Below are positions 1 to 9,287 of a DNA stretch of 54,984 nt, piece after piece (position 1 is the first letter of the stretch; each line of letters opens with the position of its first letter). The DNA is from RUG572 sp051884915 (lineage in GTDB: Bacteria > Verrucomicrobiota > Kiritimatiellia > RFP12 > UBA1067), in contig JBJEWF010000063.1 in NCBI GenBank assembly GCA_051884915.1, positions 1 to 54,984 of the forward strand, written 5' to 3'. The notes beneath the pieces are model-generated. The model searched no databases and was not told where the DNA came from. It worked only from the letters and a program-made list of their open reading frames with translations. The position numbers and the translations under genes are program-made.

Positions 1-44
1 TTGGGCTTCAACGTGATTTTCGAATTTTCAAGTGGCAAACTCGG

Positions 45-56
45 GTTATACCACAA
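45..56 (-). promoter_or_regulatory. leftward extended -10 promoter
   Basis: On the minus strand the sequence reads TTTTGTGGTATAAC, a TGG-extended -10 hexamer TATAAC (45-50). It matches the TTGTGnTATAAT element seen repeatedly in this window. It points out of the window, so the gene it would serve starts to the left of position 1. No convincing -35 is visible. Confidence 0.4.
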
Positions 57-166
57 AACTTGTCCTGCGCCGTGTCGGGCGGACAAAACCGGTGACCACC
101 GCAGCGGCCGGTCCGGGCGACCCGGTGCGCTCCGCTTCGCGCTTCGCCGCCAGACCGTTTCGCAAA

Positions 167-177
167 TGTGCTATAAT
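167..177 (+). promoter_or_regulatory. extended -10 promoter of hydG
   Basis: TATAAT at 172-177 is preceded by TGC, forming an extended -10 (AAATGTGCTATAAT). The predicted start of transcription is near 184, leaving a leader of about 20 nt before the hydG ATG at 204. No good -35 is seen. Positions 57-165 upstream hold no supportable gene. Confidence 0.6.
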
Positions 178-203
178 AGACGCCCAAAAGAAGAAGGCGC
201 ATC

Positions 204-1736
204 ATGGCGACAGTCAACGGAATCCGGACATTCAAAGACGAGCAGGACTACAGGGAGCATTTTGTCATCCAGAAGGAAATCGACAGGTATCTTCCGGGTG
301 GGAAGCATTTCATCGACGACGCGCTGATCGTGCGGACAATCGCCGAAGCGGAGAGCCGGCCGGTCGATCCCGTGCGCATCCGCGAAATCATCGCCAAGTC
401 CGAGTCGACGTGCGAGACGCTGCAACCGGAGGAGACGGCCGCCCTGATGCAGGTCACCGATCCGGCGCTGTTCGAGGAGATGCGCGCCGCGGCCGATCGC
501 ATCAAGAAGAAGGTCTACGACAACCGCATCGTCGTCTTCGCTCCGCTCTACGTCGCCAACGCGTGCGTGAACGGATGCCGGTACTGCGGATTCCGCGAGG
601 GCAATTCGCTTCAGCGCCGGCGGATCCTCACGATGGATGAACTGAAGGAGGAGATCGACGTCGTGGCCGGCCGCATCGGCCACAAGCGCCTGATCGCCGT
701 CTACGGCGAGCATCCCAAGACGTCGACGCAGTATATCGCCGATTCGATCCAGACCATCTACGGCCACCAGGTCGCGGCGCCGAAAAGCGGCCACAAGGTC
801 GGCATCCGCCGCGTGAACGTGAACGCGGCGCCGCTGCCGATCGACGACCTGAAGGTGCTGCGCGAGGTCGGCATCGGGACCTTCCAGGTCTTCCAGGAGA
901 CCTACAACCGCAAGCTCTACGAGCAGATGCACCCGGCGTGGAGCGTCAAGGGGAACTACGACTGGCGCACGACGTGCTTCCACCGGTGCATGGAGGCCGG
1001 CGTGGACGACGTGGGCCTCGGCGTGCTCTACGGACTCTGCGACTGGCGCTACGAGGTCCTTGCGACGATCCTGCACGCGCGGGATCTGGAGCGCTGGTTC
1101 AACATCGGCCCGCACACGATTTCCTTCCCGCGCCTGGAGCCGGCTTCGGGCACGCGCGTGCCCGAGGAGTCGCCGTGGCTGATCGACGACGACACGTTTG
1201 CCCGCATCGTCGTCATCATGCGCCTCTCCGTCCCCTACACGGGACTGATCGTCACGGCCCGCGAACACGAGAAGTCCCGCAACCGCGTGCTGGATTGCGG
1301 CATGACGCAGCTCGACTGCTCGTCCAACATCGCCATCAAGGGTTACAGCGACTTCGCCAACGAGGCGCAGCAGGAGAAGGAGCGCCAGCAGTTCATGCTG
1401 TCGGACAGCCGCTCGCTGGACGAGATGGTCCGCTACCTCGCCGCGCGCGGCACGATCACCTCGTTCTGCACGGCGGGCTATCGCTGCGGCCGCACGGGCG
1501 GGTGCATCATGGATGCGCTCAAGACGGGCCGCGAAGGCAAGTTCTGCAAGATCAACGCGGTGTTGACCTTCCGCGAGTGGCTGGACGATTTCGCCTCCGG
1601 GGAGACGCGCGCCCTCGGCGAGGCGCTGATCGAGCAGGAACTGGCCGGCATCGCGCGCTGGCTGCCGAAGTTCTATCCGACCGTCCTGAAGCAGTATGAG
1701 GCCACGTGCCGCGGCGCGCGCGATCTGTTCTTCTGA
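204..1736 (+). CDS. hydG: [FeFe]-hydrogenase maturase HydG, variant auxiliary-cluster motif
   Basis: This is a 510-residue radical SAM enzyme of the HydG/ThiH family. HydG cleaves tyrosine to make the CO and cyanide ligands of the hydrogenase H-cluster. The radical SAM motif CX3CX2C is intact (C121, C125, C128, followed by GFR), and the family block GPHTISFPRLEPASGT is present. The C-terminal auxiliary-cluster region normally reads CX2CX22C. Here the first Cys (C422) and last Cys (C448) keep the right spacing but the middle one is Gly425, with extra cysteines at 428 and 434. The start at 204 lies downstream of a clear promoter. No hydE, hydF or hydrogenase structural gene is nearby. The stop overlaps the next start as TGATG, so the following kinase is probably co-translated. 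The family is certain; whether it is a fully active HydG is open. Confidence 0.9.
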   Translation: MATVNGIRTFKDEQDYREHFVIQKEIDRYLPGGKHFIDDALIVRTIAEAESRPVDPVRIREIIAKSESTCETLQPEETAALMQVTDPALFEEMRAAADRIKKKVYDNRIVVFAPLYVANACVNGCRYCGFREGNSLQRRRILTMDELKEEIDVVAGRIGHKRLIAVYGEHPKTSTQYIADSIQTIYGHQVAAPKSGHKVGIRRVNVNAAPLPIDDLKVLREVGIGTFQVFQETYNRKLYEQMHPAWSVKGNYDWRTTCFHRCMEAGVDDVGLGVLYGLCDWRYEVLATILHARDLERWFNIGPHTISFPRLEPASGTRVPEESPWLIDDDTFARIVVIMRLSVPYTGLIVTAREHEKSRNRVLDCGMTQLDCSSNIAIKGYSDFANEAQQEKERQQFMLSDSRSLDEMVRYLAARGTITSFCTAGYRCGRTGGCIMDALKTGREGKFCKINAVLTFREWLDDFASGETRALGEALIEQELAGIARWLPKFYPTVLKQYEATCRGARDLFF

Positions 1737-3007
1737 TGGGCGCGGGTTGCGATCTCACGTGGTACTTCCGGGCCGTCTGCCTGCCCGCCGTCGCCATCAC
1801 GGCGGCGGCGCTGTTCTACCTGCACCGGCAGGAGGCGCGCGACCGGGTCCGCGCGCGCGAACTGCAGATCTCGCGCATCGAACGGCTTGCCGCGGATTTC
1901 CAGGATTCGCTTCGCGAGATTTCCCCGGCGAACGACGCGGCGCGCATCCTGGCGGTCCAGACCTGGAAGGGGCCGCCGGGCGTCCGTCCGGTACGGGGCC
2001 GGTTCGCCTGGCAGCTGCACCGGGGACTGGTCTGGGAGGAGTCGCTGCCCCGCGAGCTGGCGGACGTCCTGAACGCGTACACGCGCTGGAACGAGTGGAC
2101 GGCGCTGGGCAAGAAGAACGCCAAGCGCGGGCTGCAGACGGTCCGCGCGGACTGCCAGCTGCTGTGGGCGCGGGTGGGCGCGATGTCGTACGGGCTGGTC
2201 TTCGACGGCCCCCCGTTCGAGCCGTCCGCCGCCTTGCCGAACTGGCCGCTGGGCGTGATTCTCGTCGGGCTGCTGGTCGGCGTTCTGCTCCCGGGCGGCT
2301 GGCTGCTGGCGCAGGCGGCGAAGCGGGCGCGCGAGGACGACGCCCGGAAGACGACGTTCGTCTCCAACGTGTCGCATGAGCTCAAGACGCCGCTGGCGGC
2401 AATCGGGCTGTGGGCGGAACTTCTGGCGCGCGGGCGCGTGAAGACGGACGAAAAGCGCCGGCGGGCCTATTCGATCATCGTCGACGAGAATGCGCGCATG
2501 GCGCGGCTCGTCGAGAATCTGCTGGACTTCACGCGCCTGGAACAGGGCCGGCGCGTCTACCGGCCGCAACCGGTGGATCTCGTCCGGCTGGCGCAGGACG
2601 CCGTCGAACTCGTCCGCACGGAATTGCCGAAGGGCGTTGCCGTGTCCGGCGTGTCCGCCTGCACGGTCGAGACCGATCCGGACGCCGTGAAGCAGATCCT
2701 GGTCAACCTGCTCGGCAACGCGGCGAAATACGCGTCCGAGGGCGGTCCGGTCGACGTGGCGGTCGAACGCCATGCGGCGGGCTGCACCATCGCCGTCGCC
2801 GATCGCGGCCCGGGCATCGCCGCCGCCGATCGCGAGCGGATTTTCGAGCGCTTCTTCCGCGCCAACGCCGTTCTGGAGAACACGGCGCCGGGGCTGGGCC
2901 TGGGGCTTTCGATTTCACGGGCGCTCGCGCGCGACCTGAAGGGCGAACTGTCCGTCGCCGCCCGCGCGGGCGGCGGCGCGGTCTTCACGCTCGCGCTGCC
3001 GGGATGA
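1736..3007 (+). CDS. membrane sensor histidine kinase (orphan)
   Basis: This is a 423-residue sensor kinase. TM segments lie at about residues 11-30 and 169-192 and flank a roughly 140-residue sensor region. The HisKA H-box SHELKTP has its phospho-acceptor at His214. A complete HATPase_c domain follows: N-box ILVNLLGNAAKY, G1 DRGPGI, F-box RIFERFFR and G2 GLGLGLSIS. The start was set at the ATG overlapping the hydG stop (TGATG) rather than one 30 nt upstream. No response regulator is adjacent. Another locus at 25.1-26.4 kb has a regulator next to a kinase that lacks an ATPase domain and has a similar H-box (HxLKTPL), so cross-talk is possible but unproven. The last 93 nt overlap the antisense 3' end of the converging protease gene. 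Confidence 0.92.
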   Translation: MGAGCDLTWYFRAVCLPAVAITAAALFYLHRQEARDRVRARELQISRIERLAADFQDSLREISPANDAARILAVQTWKGPPGVRPVRGRFAWQLHRGLVWEESLPRELADVLNAYTRWNEWTALGKKNAKRGLQTVRADCQLLWARVGAMSYGLVFDGPPFEPSAALPNWPLGVILVGLLVGVLLPGGWLLAQAAKRAREDDARKTTFVSNVSHELKTPLAAIGLWAELLARGRVKTDEKRRRAYSIIVDENARMARLVENLLDFTRLEQGRRVYRPQPVDLVRLAQDAVELVRTELPKGVAVSGVSACTVETDPDAVKQILVNLLGNAAKYASEGGPVDVAVERHAAGCTIAVADRGPGIAAADRERIFERFFRANAVLENTAPGLGLGLSISRALARDLKGELSVAARAGGGAVFTLALPG

Positions 3008-3889
3008 GCGCACCGGCGGCACGGGCGCGCCGCCGGCGTCGAGACGGGGGCGGTACCACAGGATGCCGCGGGGACGGAGCGCGAACCGGCGGATGCCGTT
3101 GAACCGCGTGCCGGTCTTCGACCAGTCGGCCGCGTTGCGGCAATCCTTCAGATAGCTGGCGATGCCGACGACTTTCCCCTCCCGGTTGATGACGGGGCTG
3201 CCGCTGTTGCCGGTCACGAATTTGGCGTCGACTTCGATTTCGCTGGGGCCGACGCCAAGAATGCGCCCGCGCAGTTCCGTCACGACGCCCCGTCCGTCGC
3301 TGTTGCCCAGAATGACGATCGGCTCCCCGATGTCGGGGATGTCCGGTTCGATGAGGAAGAAGGGATAGTCGCCGATTACCTCGAAACGGGCCATGTCCCG
3401 ATTGCGGGCGTAGTCGCGCGCGCCGAGCCGGATGTCCTGTCCGTTGAGGCGCGTCGCCGTGACGAACGGGGCGTCCTTGACGATGTGCAGATTGGTGAAG
3501 AGAAACGTGCGCGCCCCGTCGCGCAGCAGAAAGCCCGTCCCCGTCCTGTCGCCGGCGACAATGACGGCCAGCTTGTCCTTGGCGCTCTCGAACGCATTCG
3601 GGACTCCGGCCGGCGTCCGGTCGCTTCGGCGGGACGTCATGGAACTGAGGCTGAAGAGGGGACGGTGCCAGGCGTTCGTCCGGGGCCTGGCCGCGGCGGA
3701 ACCGCCGGCGCTGTCGGGAGACTCGTTCCGCTTCTGGAAAACGGACGCGCGCGTGCCCTTCGAAAGGGCGTCCGTGAGGTCGTGCCAGGCCTCGGAGAAC
3801 GGGCGCGGCTGGCTCTGGGCGGGCGAGACGAGGACGGCGCATCCGGCAAGAACCGCCAGCAGACGCGGAATGGACCCGGACGCGCTCAT
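2915..3889 (-). CDS. exported trypsin-like serine protease
   Basis: This is a 324-residue protein. Its N-terminal signal sequence (LLAVLAGCAVLVSPAQS) is compatible with signal peptidase I cleavage; a lipobox-like LAGC is also present, so a lipoprotein cannot be excluded. A low-complexity linker runs to about residue 95, then a chymotrypsin-fold protease domain with catalytic triad His135 (TNLHIV), Asp165 (RDMARF) and Ser229 (TGNSGSP). The ATG at 3889 was chosen because it begins the signal peptide and overlaps the stop of a 29-codon upstream ORF as ATGA. The C-terminal 30 or so residues are antisense to the 3' end of the kinase gene and are charged and low in complexity. No PDZ domain is seen, so it is not a full DegP. 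The substrate is unknown. Confidence 0.85.
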   Translation of the reverse strand: MSASGSIPRLLAVLAGCAVLVSPAQSQPRPFSEAWHDLTDALSKGTRASVFQKRNESPDSAGGSAAARPRTNAWHRPLFSLSSMTSRRSDRTPAGVPNAFESAKDKLAVIVAGDRTGTGFLLRDGARTFLFTNLHIVKDAPFVTATRLNGQDIRLGARDYARNRDMARFEVIGDYPFFLIEPDIPDIGEPIVILGNSDGRGVVTELRGRILGVGPSEIEVDAKFVTGNSGSPVINREGKVVGIASYLKDCRNAADWSKTGTRFNGIRRFALRPRGILWYRPRLDAGGAPVPPVRSSRQREREDRAAARAGGDGQFALQVARERP

Positions 3890-3975
3890 GCCGCGAACCG
3901 CTCCCGTCCGGGAAGCCAGCCGATGGCGCGCGCGACGGGGTCGCCCCCGAAAGGCCCTGTCGTCATTGTCTCCAT
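3886..3975 (-). CDS. possible leaderless 29-residue ORF ahead of the protease
   Basis: A short ORF begins METMTTGPFGG and ends RERFAA. Its stop overlaps the protease start as ATGA. Its ATG lies exactly 7 nt after a TATACT -10 hexamer, the same spacing as at folK and the HAD phosphatase, so it could be translated from a leaderless mRNA and feed ribosomes into the protease gene. It resembles no family I know. It may instead be only part of the leader. Confidence 0.3.
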   Translation of the reverse strand: METMTTGPFGGDPVARAIGWLPGRERFAA

Positions 3976-3982
3976 GGCGAGA

Positions 3983-4007
3983 AGTATAGCAAAAATTGTG
4001 GTAGAAT
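3983..4007. promoter_or_regulatory. divergent extended -10 promoters
   Basis: Minus strand: TGCTATACT, with the -10 at 3983-3988, drives the 29-codon ORF and protease to the left. Plus strand: TTGTGGTAGAAT, with the -10 at 4002-4007, points into the palindrome array and the protease gene at 5122. The hexamers are 13 bp apart, so the two promoters probably interfere. No clear -35 is seen for either; both carry TGn extensions. Confidence 0.5.
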
Positions 4008-4049
4008 ACGGTCCCGTCCGCCAGTTCTTTCAATTGTCCTCACCGGAAA

Positions 4050-5110
4050 GGGGTCTGTCCCCATCGGAACCGGGGGCCTGTCCCCATCGGAAAGGGGCCT
4101 GTCCCCGCGGGAAACGACGGAAAGGGGTCTGTCCCCATCGGAAAGGGGACTGTTTCCGGATAAAAACAGGACGGAAACAGGGGACTGTCCCCATGGGAAC
4201 GATGACGAAAACGGGACGGGAAGGGGGCTGTATCCGTGGAAAATGACGAAAATGGGGTCTGTCCCCATGGAAACGATGAGCATCGGAAAGGGGACTGTCC
4301 CCATCGGGAACGGACGGAAACGGGGACTGTCCCCATGGGAACGATAGGATGGAAAGGGGACTGTCCCCATGAGAAACGATGACGAAAACGGGACGGAAAG
4401 GGGACTATCCAAGTGGAAAATGGCGGAAATGGGGGACTGTCCCCATGAGAACGTGGGGACTGTCCCCGTGGGAACGGACGGAAACGGGGCCTGTCCCCGG
4501 ACGAAAACGGCGGAAATGGGGGGACGAAAACGGGGACTGTCCCCGCGGGAAACGACGGAAAGGGGTCTGTCCCCATCGGGAACGGGGGACTGTCCCCATC
4601 GGGAACGGACGGAAACGGGGACTGTCCCCGGACAAAAACAGGACGGAAACAGGGGACTGTCCCCATGGGAACGATGACGAAAACGGGACGAAAAGGGGAC
4701 TGTACCCGTGGAAAATGATGAAAAATGGAGGACTGTCCCCATCGGGAACGGGGGACTGTCCCCGTGGAAACGGACGGAAACGGGGCCTGTCCCCGTGGGA
4801 CGGAAAGGGGACTGTCCCCATCGGAAAGGGGACTGTCCCCATCGGGAACGGGGGACTGTCCCCATCGGGAACGGGGGACTGTCCCCATGAGGAACGATAG
4901 GATGGAAAGGGGACTGTCCCCATGAGAAACGATGACGAAAACGGGACGGAAAGGGGACTATCCAAGTGGAAAACGGCGGGAATGGGGGACTGTCCCCATT
5001 GGGAACGGGGGACTGTACACGTGGAAAATGACGAGAATGGGGTCTGTCCCCATGAGAACGTGGGGACTGTCCCCGCGGGAACGATAGGATGGAAACGGGG
5101 GACTGTCCCC
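4050..5110. repeat. array of about 35 palindromic GGGGACTGTCCCC units
   Basis: This 1.06-kb stretch has no credible gene. It is built of a 13-bp palindrome, GGGGAC-N-GTCCCC, with centre T and variants GGGGTCTGTCCCC and GGGGCCTGTCCCC. Units recur every 21-35 bp with spacers such as ATCGGGAACG, ATGGGAACGATGACG and GGACGGAAAC. About 35 units are recognisable and roughly five are degenerate (e.g. near 4145, 4411 and 4964). Larger blocks are duplicated: 4341-4446 and 4894-4999 match over 106 bp with two differences, and a stretch from 4162 recurs from 4634. The last unit abuts the ribosome binding site of the gene at 5122. Unit length, palindromy and short irregular spacers resemble REP-like elements, not CRISPR. 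Confidence 0.95.
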
Positions 5111-5121
5111 ATGGGAGGACG

Positions 5122-5973
5122 ATGAAAGGGATTCTGGCGGTTTGGACCATTGCGGGCGCCATTCTTGGCGCGGCGGGGGACGCGGCTTTTCCGAAGGCGC
5201 GGATCGTGGCGGAACAGTCGGTCGATTCGCGTCTGGCCGGGAAAGATCCCGTCAGGGCGATGCGGCGCTTTGCCGGATATGGCGGCGAGGCGGCGAAAGC
5301 GGGCCGGTTTACGCCGAATCCCGACTTCTGGGCGAAAGGCGTCGACTTCTCCTGCGCGAGCATGTGGAATTCGCAGGGCGGCAACACGCGGGCGGGCACG
5401 GCCGTCACGCCGCGCCACGTCGTGTTCGCCCACCACTATGCGCTCCAGCCGGGAACGCGGCTCGACTTCTGGGGGACCGACGGGACGGTGCACAGCCGCA
5501 AGCTCGTGGCCACGTGCCGCGTCTCCACGACCGATCTGGCGGTGGGGGCGTTGGACGCCGACCTGCCGGGGAGCGTCCGCCCCGCGCCGATCCTGCCGGC
5601 GGATTACGCCACATACCTGGGCCGTGGCGCCGACGTGCCCTGCGTGGCCTTCGACTACGAGGAAAAGGCCCTCGTCGTCGAACTGGCGGCCATCCCGAAC
5701 GGCCGGCGGGAGACGGACGTCCGCACGCACGCGCCGCGGGACGCGAACCGTCTGCGGTTCTTCGAGCAGTTGGTTGCGGGGGATTCCGGCAATCCCGTCT
5801 TTCTCGTCATGAACGAAGACGCCATCCTGCTGCTGACGAGTTTCCGCCGTTCCGTCGACGGCGCGCCGTCAGGGCCTTCGCCGACGCTTCTCCGGACGCT
5901 TCTCCAGTACGAGATGGACAGGCTCGCGCCCGGCTACCGGCTGCGGGAATACGACTTCTCCGCGTACCGGTAG
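5122..5973 (+). CDS. exported trypsin-like serine protease
   Basis: This is a 283-residue protein with an N-terminal signal sequence (MKGILAVWTIAGAILGAAG). It has chymotrypsin-fold triad residues His104 (VFAHHY, in the position of TAAHC), Asp138 (STTDLAV) and Ser222 (VAGDSGNPV). The ATG at 5122 follows GGGAGGA at 5113-5119; an in-frame ATG at 5089 would read through the last repeat unit and spoil the signal peptide. It is the second trypsin-like protease beside the palindrome array but is not a close copy of the one at 2915-3889. No promoter is seen between the array and the gene, so it may be transcribed through the array from near 4002. Confidence 0.8.
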   Translation: MKGILAVWTIAGAILGAAGDAAFPKARIVAEQSVDSRLAGKDPVRAMRRFAGYGGEAAKAGRFTPNPDFWAKGVDFSCASMWNSQGGNTRAGTAVTPRHVVFAHHYALQPGTRLDFWGTDGTVHSRKLVATCRVSTTDLAVGALDADLPGSVRPAPILPADYATYLGRGADVPCVAFDYEEKALVVELAAIPNGRRETDVRTHAPRDANRLRFFEQLVAGDSGNPVFLVMNEDAILLLTSFRRSVDGAPSGPSPTLLRTLLQYEMDRLAPGYRLREYDFSAYR

Positions 5974-6040
5974 GGGTTTCGGGCAGAATCGGGAGGGGAC
6001 GGCGGGGAAACGGGGAATTTCCGCCAGCGTCGTTAGACCA

Positions 6041-6070
6041 TTGGCAAGCGCACGTGAATTGTGCTAGAAT
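6041..6070 (+). promoter_or_regulatory. promoter of the small membrane protein
   Basis: TTGGCA (6041-6046), an 18-nt spacer ending AATTGTGC, then TAGAAT (6065-6070) with a TGC extension. The predicted start of transcription, near 6077, is only about 3 nt before the ATG at 6080, predicting an almost leaderless mRNA without a Shine-Dalgarno site. Confidence 0.65.
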
Positions 6071-6079
6071 TGAGCCGCT

Positions 6080-6319
6080 ATGAAACTCAGGAAATCCGAA
6101 AACGAGCCGGCCCCGGCGGCCACGGCGACGCAGACGGGCGGCGCGGTGATCGCCGACCGCTTCAAACTCGACATCGACATGAATGCCAGCAAGGGCTCTT
6201 CGGGCGTCGGCACGGCGGCGTCCATGGTCGCGCTGATCTGTTCGCTCGCGTCGATTGCGATGCTGGGCACGGTCGCCGCGCTCATGTACATGAACTGGGA
6301 ACTCATCGAGAACGTCTAA
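6080..6319 (+). CDS. small membrane protein, unknown function
   Basis: This is a 79-residue protein I do not recognise. The N-terminal 45 residues are polar (KSENEPAPAATATQTGG, then an acidic RFKLDIDMNASKGSSG). One hydrophobic segment follows at about residues 46-72 (MVALICSLASIAMLGTVAALMYM), with a short acidic tail. It is probably a single-pass inner-membrane protein. It sits 13 nt upstream of nadC and likely shares its transcript. The start has no Shine-Dalgarno sequence and lies 9 nt after the -10 box. Confidence 0.65.
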   Translation: MKLRKSENEPAPAATATQTGGAVIADRFKLDIDMNASKGSSGVGTAASMVALICSLASIAMLGTVAALMYMNWELIENV

Positions 6320-6332
6320 CCGGGTTCGGGCA

Positions 6333-7220
6333 ATGACCGATGTCATGAAGTCCGCGCGCGCGCGCGCGGCCGTTCGTCTTGCGTTGGACGAGGATCTGGG
6401 GTCCGTCGAGAAGACCGCGTTCGTCCGCCGCTGCGACGCGACGAGCGAGGCGCTTGTCGATCCGGGGGCGAAGGCCACGGGCGAGATCTATTCCCGCGAG
6501 CCCTGCACGGTTGCCGGGGCGACCGTCGCGGCCGCCGTGCTCAGGGCCGTCGATCCGCGCGTCCGGGTCGAGATCCTCCGGCCGGACGGCACCCAGGTCC
6601 GGCCCGGCGAGACGATTCTGCAGTTCCGCGGCAAGGCGCGGAGCATTCTGGCGGCGGAACGGACGGCGCTGAATTTCATGCAGCGGATGTCGGCGACGGC
6701 CACGCTGACGCGTCGGTTCGTCGACGCGACGAAGGCATACGGCACGTTGATTCTCGACACGCGCAAGACGACGCCCGGCCTCCGCGTGTTCGAGAAATAC
6801 GCGGTGACCTGCGGCGGCGGCGTGAACCACCGCATGGGCATGTACGACCGCGTGCTGATGAAGGACAACCACCGGCGCCTCTGGAAGGGGGGCAGTCCCG
6901 ACGAACTCGACCAGGCGGTGGTGGCGGCGCGCCGGGCGTTCCCGAAGCTTGAGGTCGAAATCGAGGTGGAGTCGGTCCGCGAGTGCAAAAGCGCGCTCAA
7001 GGCGAAGCCCGAGTGGATCATGCTCGACAACATGTCGATTGCGGACATGAAGACGTGCGTCAGGCTTTGCCGGGGCATTTCCAAGACGGAGGCGTCCGGC
7101 GGCATCACGCTGGACCGCGCGAAGCGGGTGGCGGCGACGGGCGTGACGGCGATTTCGCTGGGCTGCCTGACGCACAGCCAGGGTTCGGTCGACCTGACCC
7201 TGGAGTGGAAGGCCGTCTGA
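6333..7220 (+). CDS. nadC: nicotinate-nucleotide pyrophosphorylase (carboxylating)
   Basis: This is a 295-residue quinolinate phosphoribosyltransferase, which converts quinolinate and PRPP to nicotinate mononucleotide, CO2 and pyrophosphate in de novo NAD synthesis. Family blocks are present in order: ERTALNFMQRMSATATLT, DTRKTTPGLR, GGGVNHRMGMYDRVLMKDNH, EIEVES, MLDNMS and ASGGITLDR. The length is normal. nadA and nadB are not in the window. It follows the small membrane-protein gene closely. Confidence 0.95.
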   Translation: MTDVMKSARARAAVRLALDEDLGSVEKTAFVRRCDATSEALVDPGAKATGEIYSREPCTVAGATVAAAVLRAVDPRVRVEILRPDGTQVRPGETILQFRGKARSILAAERTALNFMQRMSATATLTRRFVDATKAYGTLILDTRKTTPGLRVFEKYAVTCGGGVNHRMGMYDRVLMKDNHRRLWKGGSPDELDQAVVAARRAFPKLEVEIEVESVRECKSALKAKPEWIMLDNMSIADMKTCVRLCRGISKTEASGGITLDRAKRVAATGVTAISLGCLTHSQGSVDLTLEWKAV

Positions 7221-7254
7221 CGCTTCCGGCGCGGACGAGGAAGGATTCCCGCAC

Positions 7255-8625
<1,371 letters not shown>

Positions 8626-8689
8626 GCGGGCAAAAGGGCCGGGACGCGAAAGGGCGTTCGGGCGCCGGCAAGGAAGGCAAGGGTTCGAG

Positions 8690-9274
8690 ATGGCATTCTG
8701 GTTTTTCATGTTGGGGTTCCCCGTGCTGGCGTACGGGCTCGTCTGCGCGTGTTCGCCGGCGAAGGCGGCGGCGGGGCAGCTGGCGTTCGCGCGGAACCGG
8801 GTCGCGGGCGGCGTCCTGTGCGCGCTGGGCTGGCTCTTCACGGCATACGAGGTGGACACGATCGGCATTGACGTCTTCGACCAGATTGTCCGCCGCCTCT
8901 GGTTCCTGCCCCGGGAGATTCCCGGCGCGGTGTGGATCTGGGCCGTCGTCCTGTGCGTTCTGACCTGCCTGTGGATGCCGAATCTGCTGCCGATCCGCGG
9001 CCTGAGCGCGCTCTTCATGCTCTTCCCCGCGGAACTCTTCCCCGTCATTCGCCTGTGCGAGACGCCGTGGCGCCTGACGCTGGTCGTCTTCGCGTACGGC
9101 TGCGCGATTGCCGGCATGTACGCGATGTTCTATCCGTGGAAGGTGCGCCAGTTCATGAGCTGGCAGGCCGCCCGGCCCGACCGGCGCCTTCGCCTTCCCG
9201 GCGCCGTCTGGGCCGCGACGGGCGGGCTTTTCCTCGTGCTGGGCGCGTTGAGCGCCGCCGGCGTTCTGGTCTGA
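8690..9274 (+). CDS. integral membrane protein, unknown function
   Basis: This is a 194-residue very hydrophobic protein, not recognised. Hydrophobic stretches suggest five or six TM helices: about residues 1-20, 36-55, 82-100, 104-118, 126-148 and 170-192. The ATG at 8690 is preceded by AAGGAAGGCAAGG. It is followed 13 nt later by the glycosyltransferase-like gene, so it may belong to an envelope operon. Confidence 0.7.
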   Translation: MAFWFFMLGFPVLAYGLVCACSPAKAAAGQLAFARNRVAGGVLCALGWLFTAYEVDTIGIDVFDQIVRRLWFLPREIPGAVWIWAVVLCVLTCLWMPNLLPIRGLSALFMLFPAELFPVIRLCETPWRLTLVVFAYGCAIAGMYAMFYPWKVRQFMSWQAARPDRRLRLPGAVWAATGGLFLVLGALSAAGVLV

Positions 9275-9287
9275 CGGTGGCGAAGCG

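Noticed and set aside
4050..5110. CRISPR array
   Set aside because: Units are 13-bp palindromes with spacers of about 8-22 bp that are themselves repetitive; no cas genes are present.
4050..5110. Insertion sequence or transposase linked to the palindromes
   Set aside because: No transposase-like protein is encoded in or beside the array within this window.
3963..5408. Long minus-strand reading frame of 481 codons across the palindrome array, and several shorter frames on both strands
   Set aside because: The repeat unit lacks stop codons in several frames, so open frames arise automatically; the predicted protein is only GTVP/GDSP-type repetition and runs antisense into the real protease at 5122.
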